Source of the DNA: a virus
DNA: 44,236 nt
Direction: 5' to 3' (one strand)
IMG/VR virus record: IMGVR_UViG_3300030116_007542
Span: 1-44,236 of that record
Shown in pieces: positions 31,001 through 38,346 of this stretch. Under the pieces are notes generated by a model. That model saw nothing but the letters and a program-made list of their open reading frames with translations. It had not been told where the DNA came from and did no database searches. Each line of letters starts with the position of its first letter. Position 1 is the stretch's first letter. A program made the translations under genes and the position numbers.

Positions 31001-32370
31001 AAAGCAACAGGAGTATTAGCACTTGCAATGCATTGTCCGCCGTTATTACCTGAATCAGTACTCCAAGATATATCTCTAATATACGTATCTCGTCTTACAT
31101 TTAATATTGTATCATTTAAAATATGAATTGCATCTGCTAATTTATCTGTATTTTCAAGACAAACACTAGCACCTTCTCGTGTTCCGCTATAACCACTTGT
31201 TAGTTGTGGTGTTCTGTGGTAAACACATGCATATCCGGTTGGTGTACCAATATTAGATCCTGGTCCTGCTGTATCATTTATTAAGTCTTTAATACATAAA
31301 TCTGCAAATCCAGTTCCACATTTTAATTCCCATTTATCAGAAGTTTCGTTCCATGTAAGATGTGCATTATCAGCAGTTCCACGTTCAATTTCAAGTCCTG
31401 CATTTTCTGAAGGTGTTCCTGCTTCGTCAGCATTCAATGTCATAATTGAATCGCCAATTAGCACACAATTTGAACATACCGCAGTTTGTGTTCCTGCTAT
31501 TGTTAAATCACCACCTATATAAACATCACATCCTACACCTAATCCACCTGTTATAATAACTGCACCACTAGAAGCAGATGTTGAATTTGTTGTATCTGTT
31601 ACACAAGTTGCACCTGATATATCTGCGGCGCCTGTTACCGTTAAACGTGTTCCTGAAAAAGTTAAGTTCGAGCTATCTTCTACTTCACCATTTGTTCCTG
31701 CTAATACAATTCTTCCTGATGTTAAATCACATACTTGTAAACTACTTGCTACACCACATGCTAATGTTGCAGTACCTGTAGTAGTTAAAGTATCTGCACA
31801 AACATCATCAATGAATGCATCTTCCCATTTTTTTGTTGCAGAACCTAAATTGTAAGTATCACTACAATCAGGAATTAAACTGGTATTAAATTCTCCAGTT
31901 ATAGATACACAATCTGTATCAGCATCTCCTAATGTAACATTACCGCTAAGTTGTACGCCTTCAGCATAAATTTGTTTAAACGCCTGAGTTGAACTACCTA
32001 AACAAATATCACTTGTAAAAGTTAAATTAAAACATGCTCCAGAACCGCCACCGCCAGTAACTACATTTCCAGTAGTAGTTGTTGGTTTAACATCATAGAT
32101 ACCAGCACATTTAATAGTTGCGCCTGTTATCTCTCCGCTACCGCCGACAGTAGTAACACAAATTGTTCCAATTTCAGATCCGGATGCAGTAGTTGCTCCG
32201 GTGTTATTAACACAGACAACATCATTTTGTGCATATCCTGTACCTGCGGCATTAATTGCAACGGCAGAAAGTTTAAGAGATGCTACTAAATTGCCTCTAA
32301 GATAACCACCAGTTTTAGCTAATTTTTTCTTTTCAAGTTTGTTAATTAGCCCAGTATTAATTATACTCAT
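28096..32370 (-). CDS. Large cysteine-rich fibre protein with PKD-like domains
   Basis: 1424 residues of secreted-type beta sequence. The N-terminal part shares YNLGSATKKW and DADTD modules with the fibre protein at 34154-34948, and has MTLNADEAGTPSENAGLEIE, common in marine phage fibres. Around 460-880 are three or four PKD-like domains with WGDGSTDCK, FGDGDTCEV and NWGDSSSLDC cores. The C-terminal 300 residues are a distinct beta domain (FGIVLNGKISGFWIALP). Cysteine is very frequent (about 27 in the first 500 residues). The protein probably forms a long distal fibre that binds the host surface. A late-type box precedes it. Confidence 0.75.
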   Translation of the reverse strand: MSIINTGLINKLEKKKLAKTGGYLRGNLVASLKLSAVAINAAGTGYAQNDVVCVNNTGATTASGSEIGTICVTTVGGSGEITGATIKCAGIYDVKPTTTTGNVVTGGGGSGACFNLTFTSDICLGSSTQAFKQIYAEGVQLSGNVTLGDADTDCVSITGEFNTSLIPDCSDTYNLGSATKKWEDAFIDDVCADTLTTTGTATLACGVASSLQVCDLTSGRIVLAGTNGEVEDSSNLTFSGTRLTVTGAADISGATCVTDTTNSTSASSGAVIITGGLGVGCDVYIGGDLTIAGTQTAVCSNCVLIGDSIMTLNADEAGTPSENAGLEIERGTADNAHLTWNETSDKWELKCGTGFADLCIKDLINDTAGPGSNIGTPTGYACVYHRTPQLTSGYSGTREGASVCLENTDKLADAIHILNDTILNVRRDTYIRDISWSTDSGNNGGQCIASANTPVAFTFCWMGNPTCIDIDWGDGSTDCKLTSVACDSSCVISKTYAVGAIGCNTVCATAKNTSGIGYGSENTLNCANYLQITSPTPDVEYAIYDGTPTNVTTAGWDSGVAACLCNTTTETGATTSYGNTADYTIFWGDSNDECIANDAASGGRDGSGLAHTWTNSPNQDTRYSVCLRMDNHSTTNPTVLPLSEVKCVCVWSSQTPAFTSDVNSGNNEEATSGLVVNFTSSVNTLGSASDFGAGNCWKWTFGDGDTCEVAAGSGGAGDYNVAVAHTFALSGAEQAAGTTVTRDVCLQAFNGHSSSPFVTSACTITIKPDPRANIAAQFQHLAADIDSSANDKGYAHVGYDGNNYAMACAANTSQNATCYEYNWGDSSSLDCVAHGSSNPGDVGTNITHDYTSAGAGTYNGNLLAYNPTLSLNATDDTENFTLCILATPAAPAGVSAKTIGFTGEDTGTSPKLAHGFTDNTGGATLSAGSAVDRTTDTTGTIDSDVLDSYAYNSAAGSVCALVNGAADGIIAFTASSNVGLTNSICVTEDIDANTVNATGSTVSGSSKIYPSNFYRVFKAKVSKTASAVSVGLNSYQICHTATGATPEIEFVKDDVTATPSLDISASTVTQSAAGTIAYISGVPYYTTGAQVQLGTVKAYDWIGQTFQDTSTPFSVEHGTNDESTSGDIIATQTYTYANIDGSSTFLNSGNPIANTGKTSASKYTLGDIVFNVNGTVNAVASVKANLSNINGEGAYSTFSTKINLKGTSLSGFDEEDITITSLGTGSGNAKRVVIASASGDNPTYNSSTDYYASHAWTGSQTVAGTDEAIVRWGQLKHYSTDLSSGYLPAGPDLNTGRSGAQYFRGAFKRSVVSSFGIVLNGKISGFWIALPGETTDSSSGLSGWLDCTATYAGSGMPGSNTGAGGNGSDGVADGSSNRVTTGSAVNDTFTMNLGTANLSNTHNNQLFFNIKLASGDYIDSLSFT

Positions 32371-32394
32371 TTAACTTCCAATACACCTTTATAA

Positions 32395-32403
32395 TATTTA
32401 TTT
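32395..32403 (-). promoter_or_regulatory. Late-promoter-like motif upstream of the long fibre gene
   Basis: The minus strand reads AAATAAATA 25 nt before the ATG of the 1424-residue gene. It shares the TAAATA core with the other virion-gene leaders here. Confidence 0.4.
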
Positions 32404-32404
32404 C

Positions 32405-32833
32405 TCATATTTTAGTCCACGATGTACATATCAGTTGATCATCAGTGTTATATGACAAGCATTGAGTAAACAATTTAGTTGATCCATTTGTATCATAATA
32501 ATCGACTATTGTTAAATTATCATTACCATCATAACATAAACATTGCATATGTCCGGTTACATAACAAACTTTTTCCATTAAGTCACTTGCATTATATTCC
32601 ATGCATGATACATTAGTTTCATTTAATGCTGAATCTAATCTATTTGCTATTCGTACCCAGTTTGAATCATAATATGTTTCTAAGGAACAAATTGTTGTGT
32701 TATATCGTAGTAACCCGTCAGTTGGCGAAGCATCTCGTTGTGCAGTTGTACCAGCCGATACTTTAAGTGAACCGGTACCCTCAAAACGAGGATTTTCAAC
32801 AATCATTGATGTCGGTACTTTTGTTGTTGCCAT
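32405..32833 (-). CDS. Small cysteine-rich fibre module protein
   Basis: 142 residues. A GTTAQRDASPTDGLLRYNTT module near residues 28-47 is shared with the S74 fibre and is typical of fibre subunits. It continues with an aromatic ETYYDSNWVRI strand. The C-terminal half has seven cysteines in about 95 residues (VSCMEY, KVCYV, QCLCYD, QCLSY, ICTSW) on alternating beta strands. It is probably a short fibre component of the fibre cluster. No enzymatic motif is present. Confidence 0.6.
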   Translation of the reverse strand: MATTKVPTSMIVENPRFEGTGSLKVSAGTTAQRDASPTDGLLRYNTTICSLETYYDSNWVRIANRLDSALNETNVSCMEYNASDLMEKVCYVTGHMQCLCYDGNDNLTIVDYYDTNGSTKLFTQCLSYNTDDQLICTSWTKI

Positions 32834-32842
32834 AAAAAATCC

Positions 32843-33109
32843 TTATAATACTACATGTAACCTTATAACTATATCCACACTATTTGGTGGTTCCGTTGTA
32901 AATGTTATTTTTTGTGTAGTATTGCTAAAAGTATAATCTGTTGTCGGTTTCTGAAGTACACCGGATAATTGTATAATCAAATCTTTATCACTAACACTTC
33001 GTTCACTAACAGGAAAACTTGTTAATGTATATTCTGTGGTAGCACCGTCACCGGTAAACGTCCACATCATAAGATCTGAATTTACTAATGGTTGTCCAAT
33101 GTATGACAT
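32843..33109 (-). CDS. Small fibre-type beta protein
   Basis: 88 residues. GDGATTEYTLTSFPVSER, then DLIIQLSGVLQKP-TTDYTF, then ITFTTEPP form the beta-strand pattern of small attachment modules found in phage fibre and baseplate proteins. It is short enough to be a single domain, probably an adaptor or tip. It lies in the fibre gene row, 9 nt upstream of the 142-residue module gene. Confidence 0.55.
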   Translation of the reverse strand: MSYIGQPLVNSDLMMWTFTGDGATTEYTLTSFPVSERSVSDKDLIIQLSGVLQKPTTDYTFSNTTQKITFTTEPPNSVDIVIRLHVVL

Positions 33110-33131
33110 AAATTTCCCTTATTAATAGTAT

Positions 33132-33461
33132 TTAGCTGAGTTCTAAAACACTCATTACAACGTCACAATCCGTGCTTGAACTTTGCAATTTTAAGGCATC
33201 GTTTGCTTCTAAATTAACTACCTTATCTACCACTAATGTTGTGTTCTTGAAAACTGTTATGCCCTTCATGATATATTTCTCAGTACCTGCACTTTCGTCT
33301 CGCAAAGCAAGATCGACAACAATAGCAGAACTGATATTCTTATTAGAAATATATATTGCGTGAACTATACAACCTGTAATACTAGCGCCTGCGGTATACA
33401 ATGTTTCAAGTGTGTCTGCGGTGGTGATTGTAGTTGAAGTATTTTTAAATGCAATAGCCAT
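33132..33461 (-). CDS. Small structural protein of the fibre cluster
   Basis: 109 residues, all beta-type, with no signal peptide or catalytic motif. ITGCIVHAIYISNKN and a VVDKVVNLEANDALKL strand give the look of a compact virion protein found next to fibres in marine T4-like phages. A TAGATAAATA box lies upstream, so expression should be late. Function beyond a structural role is not visible. Confidence 0.5.
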   Translation of the reverse strand: MAIAFKNTSTTITTADTLETLYTAGASITGCIVHAIYISNKNISSAIVVDLALRDESAGTEKYIMKGITVFKNTTLVVDKVVNLEANDALKLQSSSTDCDVVMSVLELS

Positions 33462-33490
33462 TAGGCAACGTCCATAAAATCTATTTTAGA

Positions 33491-33500
33491 TATTTATCTA
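33491..33500 (-). promoter_or_regulatory. Late-promoter-like motif (TAGATAAATA)
   Basis: The minus strand reads TAGATAAATA 30 nt before the ATG of the 109-residue gene. It is one of the clearest copies of the GATAAATA box. It overlaps the end of the reading-frame extension of the 81-residue gene (see findings). Confidence 0.5.
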
Positions 33501-33541
33501 TTTTAGATCTTCCAGCGCCTTCAGTCTTGGTGAGAATTCTG

Positions 33542-33787
33542 TTACAATGCCGCTATTCTTGTCTTAAAATCAGCAAAATCTGTACTTGCGGCAACTTCTG
33601 CTTTCAAAGTTGCTAAACTAACATATCCCGGAATAGTGCCACTTACTGTTAGATTACCACTTATAGTAACATTTCTAAATCCAGAAATATCTTTATTAGC
33701 ATCAACGACAATAGCAGTATCGGTGGTTACTGTACCTTCTGTTATTTTATCTTTTGGAAAAGTTGGTTGAAAATACGTAAATGACAC
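33542..33787 (-). CDS. Short fibre-cluster protein, possibly frameshifted
   Basis: 81 residues, with NVTISGNLTVSGTIPGYV and ASTDFADFKTRIAAL at the end. The first stretch is a beta module common in fibres. The last is a helix that normally continues in such proteins. The frame stops at 33542, but the -1 frame from 33545 to 33498 codes VTEFSPRLKALEDLK without interruption. This would extend the helix, so the gene may be frameshifted, or an indel may be present. It lies 4 nt downstream of the 116-residue gene. Confidence 0.55.
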   Translation of the reverse strand: MSFTYFQPTFPKDKITEGTVTTDTAIVVDANKDISGFRNVTISGNLTVSGTIPGYVSLATLKAEVAASTDFADFKTRIAAL

Positions 33788-33791
33788 TTTA

Positions 33792-34142
33792 TTATCCTCC
33801 TAACGCTATTGCAAAAGCAATAGCACTCTCGTCTATTTTTGATTGCAATGTTTCGCTTGATGGCTGAAAACTTGAAGTTGATGAATTATATGTTAAAAAA
33901 TAACCTTCTGCTAGGCTTGCACTTGCATCGTATGAAACTACATTTTTCCAAGTAGAACTTGAATAATGTTCTATCATATGTGTATCAGTATTATATCGTA
34001 AAGAACCATTTGTTGCAACACCTGTTTGTGAACGACCTGATGTTGTACCAATAGGTACTATAATAGCACCGTTTTGATCTACAGTTAGAACTTGACTGCT
34101 ACTACTGATTTTGTTTAATTGATGATTTAAATTTATTGCCAT
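33792..34142 (-). CDS. Fibre-cluster protein with GTT-type module
   Basis: 116 residues. VPIGTTSGRSQTGVATNGS followed by LRYNTDTHMIEHYSSSTW is the same module as in the S74 fibre, the 142-residue protein and the 312-residue protein. The C-terminal 40 residues form helical sequence (LQSKIDESAIAFAIALGG). The module suggests a fibre subunit or adaptor that trimerises. It starts 11 nt after the stop of the 264-residue fibre gene. Confidence 0.55.
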   Translation of the reverse strand: MAINLNHQLNKISSSSQVLTVDQNGAIIVPIGTTSGRSQTGVATNGSLRYNTDTHMIEHYSSSTWKNVVSYDASASLAEGYFLTYNSSTSSFQPSSETLQSKIDESAIAFAIALGG

Positions 34143-34153
34143 TAGTGATTATC

Positions 34154-34948
34154 CTAGTTTAAATCTATCCATGCTCCGTTAGCATATCCTCTAAACTTAC
34201 AAGTATCAGATTTATAATATATTTGGCCTTCAGCACCTGTTGGGTCACTTGTAGCAGTATGAAGTTGAATGACATTAGTCATCGTAAGAGAACCATCTAT
34301 AGATACACCATCTGTTGTTGTTTCTAATTTTTTATCATCATCGTAATAAAGTTCAACTGTTCCATTAGCAATACCCCGAATCATGCGTTCTGTACCTGGA
34401 TGTTTAGAAAGTATAATATTAGTGTCACTTTGCAGGTAAAGGTCACCTGTTCCCGATTCTCGTATTATTGAATTGGTTCCACTGTGGAATATCTTTAAGT
34501 CATCGTCTGCACCAAATCCTGCATAGGTGTCAGTAGCATTACCATCAGATAATGATACCTTTCCACATACTGTTATATCATTTGATACAACAATATCACA
34601 TGTGGTTATACAATTTGATACATCAATATTACATGCAGAGCCTGTAGCAACAAAAATACAATTCCATTTTTTTGATGCAGAACCTAAATTATAACATTCA
34701 GTTTCGTCAGGTAAAATATGTGATATTACATCAGCAGTAAAACAAACGGAATCAGTATCAGCATCTCCAATAACTGTATTACCAGTAGCATATAAATTAC
34801 CACCTACACAAACATCACATGCAACGCCAATTCCACCTGAAACAATTAGAGCACCTGTTGTTGTACTAGTTGAATTTGTCGTGCTTGTTACTGTTACACA
34901 TGATGAATCAATACTATATTCGCCTGCTATTTTTTCTGTTGTTTTCAT
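34154..34948 (-). CDS. Cysteine-rich fibre protein
   Basis: 264 residues. A GALIVSGGIGVACDVCVGG module, a VIGDADTDSVCF module and YNLGSASKKWNCIF are shared with the 1424-residue fibre. YAGFGADDDLKIFHSGTNS is a typical fibre shaft element. The C-terminal module, AEGQIYYKSDTCKFRGYAN then GAWIDL, is duplicated in the next gene upstream. There are at least ten cysteines. The gene is probably a shaft or tip subunit built by swapping modules. It follows the 312-residue gene by 8 nt. Confidence 0.7.
   Translation of the reverse strand: MKTTEKIAGEYSIDSSCVTVTSTTNSTSTTTGALIVSGGIGVACDVCVGGNLYATGNTVIGDADTDSVCFTADVISHILPDETECYNLGSASKKWNCIFVATGSACNIDVSNCITTCDIVVSNDITVCGKVSLSDGNATDTYAGFGADDDLKIFHSGTNSIIRESGTGDLYLQSDTNIILSKHPGTERMIRGIANGTVELYYDDDKKLETTTDGVSIDGSLTMTNVIQLHTATSDPTGAEGQIYYKSDTCKFRGYANGAWIDLN
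34161..34195 (-). repeat. Copy 1 of a 35-nt direct repeat
   Basis: These 35 bases at the 3' end of the 264-residue fibre gene are identical to 34964-34998 at the 3' end of the next fibre gene. They encode the FRGYANGAWIDL part of the shared C-terminal module. Confidence 0.9.
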
Positions 34949-34956
34949 TTATATCT

Positions 34957-35895
34957 CTAGTGTAAATCTATCCATGCTCCGTTAGCATATCCTCTAAATT
35001 TGCAAGTGTCTGTTTTATAATACATCATACCTTCAGCTCCTGCAGGATCGCTAGTTGCACCATTTAATGTAATTGTTCCGCCCATTGTTAAACTTGATAA
35101 TGTACCAACACTTGTAATACCTGTTTGTGCGGCATCTACATTTAATGTATTAGTTGATAATGTAAGACCAGTGCCTGCAACTAATGCCGTTTTAGATACA
35201 TCAATTGCGGCTGAACTATTAATATCAGCATTAACAATACATCCAGCAGTTAACGAGGCTACGGCAGTAACATTACCTGAGCCATCAAATGCTGGTGAAG
35301 TATATGTAATATCACCAGTAATGCTTATACACCTGCCAGTTGCAAGTTTTGTTGCCGTAGCGGCATTTCCAGATGATGCACCAGTTGACATATCACATGC
35401 TAAAACTTTTTTAAACGAATTATCTGTTGCATCAATAGCGAGCAAATAATCAGCATTACTATCAATTGATACACATGTTTGTCCACATATAAGATCTGTG
35501 TTAACTTTTGTTCTTGTTACACAACCAGTTCCAATAGTCATACAACCACTAGAAGCAAGAGTTACATCTCCTGAGACTGCTTTTGCAGTATAACAACTTC
35601 CTTGTCCTACTAGCACGTTTCCTGCAGATGCAGTTGCACTAACAACATCTGTTAAACAGTTAAGAGATTGTCCAGTTGCATGTGCTACTGTTTTCCAACT
35701 AGTCGAAGATGGATTTGAGTCATAATATTCAATAACATATGTTTCATTATTATATCTTATTGATCCACCTTTTAATGTGCTACCTGAAGCACAACGAGAA
35801 GCAGTATTACCAGAAGGTAATACCATATTGCTACATGTGCCTACTTCTAAATTGCTCGGTGCTGAGCTTGGATATGGTACAATTACTGAAGTCAT
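34957..35895 (-). CDS. Cysteine-rich fibre protein with repeat modules
   Basis: 312 residues. LPSGNTASRCASGSTLKGGS then IRYNNETYVIEYYDS is the GTT-type module. LNCLTDVVSATASAGNVLVG and the ATKLATGRCISITGDITYTS stretch are fibre-shaft modules of the marine phage type. The C-terminal AEGMMYYKTDTCKFRGYAN then GAWIDL copies that of the gene downstream. About a dozen cysteines are present. It is the first gene after the capsid terminator, with its own late-type promoter (35920-35927), and probably starts the fibre transcription unit. Confidence 0.7.
   Translation of the reverse strand: MTSVIVPYPSSAPSNLEVGTCSNMVLPSGNTASRCASGSTLKGGSIRYNNETYVIEYYDSNPSSTSWKTVAHATGQSLNCLTDVVSATASAGNVLVGQGSCYTAKAVSGDVTLASSGCMTIGTGCVTRTKVNTDLICGQTCVSIDSNADYLLAIDATDNSFKKVLACDMSTGASSGNAATATKLATGRCISITGDITYTSPAFDGSGNVTAVASLTAGCIVNADINSSAAIDVSKTALVAGTGLTLSTNTLNVDAAQTGITSVGTLSSLTMGGTITLNGATSDPAGAEGMMYYKTDTCKFRGYANGAWIDLH
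34964..34998 (-). repeat. Copy 2 of a 35-nt direct repeat
   Basis: Identical to 34161-34195, at the matching place in the 312-residue fibre gene. The flanking bases are similar but diverged. Recombination between the copies would fuse the two fibre genes. Confidence 0.9.
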
Positions 35896-35919
35896 AGTTA
35901 TTTCGCTCTTTATTGTAAT

Positions 35920-35927
35920 TATTTATC
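35920..35927 (-). promoter_or_regulatory. Late-promoter-like motif starting the fibre cluster
   Basis: The minus strand reads GATAAATA 25 nt before the ATG of the 312-residue fibre gene, just after the gp23 terminator. It would restart transcription for the fibre row. Confidence 0.55.
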
Positions 35928-35950
35928 TTTAAGAAATAATGGTCATAAAA

Positions 35951-35976
35951 AAAGGTACTGCCGAAGCAGTACCTTT
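35951..35976 (-). terminator. Strong intrinsic terminator after gp23
   Basis: On minus, an 11-bp perfect stem, AAAGGTACTGC with GCAGTACCTTT, closes a TTCG tetraloop (c-TTCG-g, very stable) and runs into TTTTTTT. It starts 12 nt after the gp23 stop. It is the clearest intrinsic terminator in the window. It should end the heavily expressed capsid transcript before the fibre genes. Confidence 0.92.
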
Positions 35977-35987
35977 TGTAGTAAACC

Positions 35988-37157
35988 TTAAATGAAAGAA
36001 AGGTTTGTTGTATTGATTGCAATCTTTGCGAGATAGTCGCCAGCGTTACCCAAGGACGATGCTGAATTTGAAAGCTCAACATAACCGTACCTGGTTAAGA
36101 AACTTACGACTGGTTCGAAAGTTGATGGATCAAGTACAACACCGGAGCTCATCAACGGAACGTATGGGCAATAAAAAGAAGCCGCATCCATTTCGCCTGG
36201 TCCTTTATAACCAACAAGAACGTCTGTTGCGTCTGTTGCATAAGCATCAACGTATACACGAACTGAGCTATTAAGAGTACCAACAAACTTAGTGTTTGTA
36301 GGTGCTTCAAAAGTACCTTCAGTTGTTCTTGCGAAAGCGGAAGTAGTTGCACTTTGCAATATTGTAAGAGCAGTTGGTGAAACAACTACCCAGTTACCTG
36401 CACCACGACGTGTGCGTTGAGCAATCAAGTTAGCGGCTCTGTTTACAAGAACTGCCAAAGCGGCATGCTCGTCACCAACGTATGTGGCTGTACCGGATAC
36501 TGAACCTTGGTCATATGTACCAATGGCTGTACCGGACAATGTTCTTAAACTGCCAAGAATGTCTTGATCAATTTCAGCAGTAATTTCTTGAGCTAAAGCG
36601 GCCATAATTTCTGCTTCAACATCAAGACCATGCTGGGATTGTGCATCCTGTGCGGCTTCAAAAGTCCAACGAGCGGACAGTCTGCGTGACTGAGCTTCAA
36701 CTGTTTGCTTTAAGACTTGAATGGATAACCTGTTACCGGCTACGCCTTCAAGGTCGGCTGTTGGGCTAGGTGCGGCTGAACTTCCAGGAGCACCTGAATA
36801 ATTTGTTGCAATATCAAATGGACTAAGAGCTTCTTGACCAGCAGTTGCACCATTATCGGTGTCTGAGTGTCTGACTCTTAATGTATGAATTTGTGCAACG
36901 GGTCCACTCATAGGTTGGACTCCGATAATTTCGTTAGCAATAACTGTAGGCATAACCCTGCGGATAACCGGTAAAATAACCTTATTCAATGTCGCAACGT
37001 TACCAGCATGTGAAGCACCAGCGGTTGCTGTCTCCATCAACTGGGTACGTGTATTTTCTAAGGTTGTTTCCATGACAACTTTTTTGTTGCCCTGTAGACC
37101 GTCGCAGAGAGCCTCTTTTGTTTGTTGCCAATTTGACTCAAAAATTGCGTCTGCCAT
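35988..37157 (-). CDS. 23: Major capsid protein gp23
   Basis: 389 residues against 521 in T4. The start with FESNWQQTKEALCDGLQGNKK and the region NKVILPVIRRVMPTVIANEI followed by VGVQPMSGPVAQIHTLRVR-like sequence are gp23 signatures. T4 gp23 loses its first 65 residues to gp21 during maturation; a similar N-terminal propeptide is probably removed here. The shorter length means the T4 insertion domain and other loops are lacking, as in other small marine T4-like capsids. It has a good ribosome site (AGGAG) and a strong terminator. It lies directly after the scaffold gene gp22. Confidence 0.93.
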   Translation of the reverse strand: MADAIFESNWQQTKEALCDGLQGNKKVVMETTLENTRTQLMETATAGASHAGNVATLNKVILPVIRRVMPTVIANEIIGVQPMSGPVAQIHTLRVRHSDTDNGATAGQEALSPFDIATNYSGAPGSSAAPSPTADLEGVAGNRLSIQVLKQTVEAQSRRLSARWTFEAAQDAQSQHGLDVEAEIMAALAQEITAEIDQDILGSLRTLSGTAIGTYDQGSVSGTATYVGDEHAALAVLVNRAANLIAQRTRRGAGNWVVVSPTALTILQSATTSAFARTTEGTFEAPTNTKFVGTLNSSVRVYVDAYATDATDVLVGYKGPGEMDAASFYCPYVPLMSSGVVLDPSTFEPVVSFLTRYGYVELSNSASSLGNAGDYLAKIAINTTNLSFI

Positions 37158-37173
37158 AATATTTTTCTCCTAT

Positions 37174-38334
37174 TTACTTCATACCTGCTAATTTTTGCAG
37201 GTTTAAAATCTCAGCTTTTGCATCGCTGGTATCTGGATTGATGTGGATAGGTTTATTCCCGGTAACCACGGTCCGCCTCGATTGCGTTTCTGATTCTTTT
37301 ATTTCTTTAGTGTTTTCATTAAGTTTTTGCTTATTCTGCTTTTGAATTTTCTTGGCAGAAATTGCAGTTTCTTCATTTAATACACCAGGCAAGTACTTTT
37401 GATAAGAACTTCTAAGTTGATCTGTTTGAACACTTTCTAACAGTTCGTTCATAAGAGCTCTTTTACCCTTTGCCAGTGGGCTTAACAATTCGCTTAAGAC
37501 TTTTTCCCGCTTCGCGGAATCTTCAGCAATTTTAATTTTTGCATTTGATGTTTTAATTTCATCAATTGCTTTTTGTAGAGTTTCGTTACTTTCACTAAGT
37601 TTTGTCTCTAACTCGTCTACCCTGTTTTGGTACTTTTTGACTTCTGTTCCGTCTGCAAGATGACTTGTTAAGAATTCTGCCGCGAAAGACTCAAATATCT
37701 TTCTACCAAAGTTGTTCTTTTTGGCTGTTTCAATGTCCTCTTTAAGAGCTCCAATTTCACTCTTTAAAGCACCTGCAACAATGCCTTCAACTTTTTCAGC
37801 GGCTTTTTTAACAAAGTCACGTTTTGTTTCAGCAATTAAAGCCTTGCCTTCTTTTACTAACTTAACTCTTTGCTCAACAACCGCCCGTTTATCAATGTGA
37901 AATTCATTAAGTTCTTTAGAAATATTCTTAACAATAAAACTTTCCAACTTAGCGAAGTTTTCACTGCTTGTTTGACGATCTGCTCGAAGTTGTTTAACCT
38001 CGTTAACAAGAGCTTCAGTTACAAATTTTTCAAGGATACCAGCATGTTCTTTGACAGACTTTGTGTATTTTACACGGCTGTCAACCAAGCCTTTTTTATC
38101 CTCTGCAAGTTCTTCAATTTCTGCCTTAATCGCATCAGTAAGCATGTTGTCCATTGCTTCAACAATTTGAGATTTATCATGCTCATATCGTTGACTAAAC
38201 TCTTCACGCAATTCAGCTTTCATAGCTTCTTTTTGTTCTGTAAGTTTAGTATCCCATGCTTCCTGAATAGATGTCCTTGCATCCTCGGAGAGTGCCTCGG
38301 AACTTAACAGGTCCTCTATTGCATTATTAGCCAT
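37174..38334 (-). CDS. 22: Prohead core scaffold gp22
   Basis: 386 residues (T4 gp22 269). Almost fully helical and highly charged, with long coiled-coil stretches rich in Lys and Glu and no cysteine, as expected for a core scaffold that is later cut to small peptides by gp21. Its place between gp21 and gp23 is diagnostic. The C-terminal segment with KYLPGVLNEE and DAKAEILNLQKLAG resembles the end of gp22 in other T4-like phages. It has AGGAGAG before the ATG. Confidence 0.85.
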   Translation of the reverse strand: MANNAIEDLLSSEALSEDARTSIQEAWDTKLTEQKEAMKAELREEFSQRYEHDKSQIVEAMDNMLTDAIKAEIEELAEDKKGLVDSRVKYTKSVKEHAGILEKFVTEALVNEVKQLRADRQTSSENFAKLESFIVKNISKELNEFHIDKRAVVEQRVKLVKEGKALIAETKRDFVKKAAEKVEGIVAGALKSEIGALKEDIETAKKNNFGRKIFESFAAEFLTSHLADGTEVKKYQNRVDELETKLSESNETLQKAIDEIKTSNAKIKIAEDSAKREKVLSELLSPLAKGKRALMNELLESVQTDQLRSSYQKYLPGVLNEETAISAKKIQKQNKQKLNENTKEIKESETQSRRTVVTGNKPIHINPDTSDAKAEILNLQKLAGMK

Positions 38335-38346
38335 ATATATTCTCTC

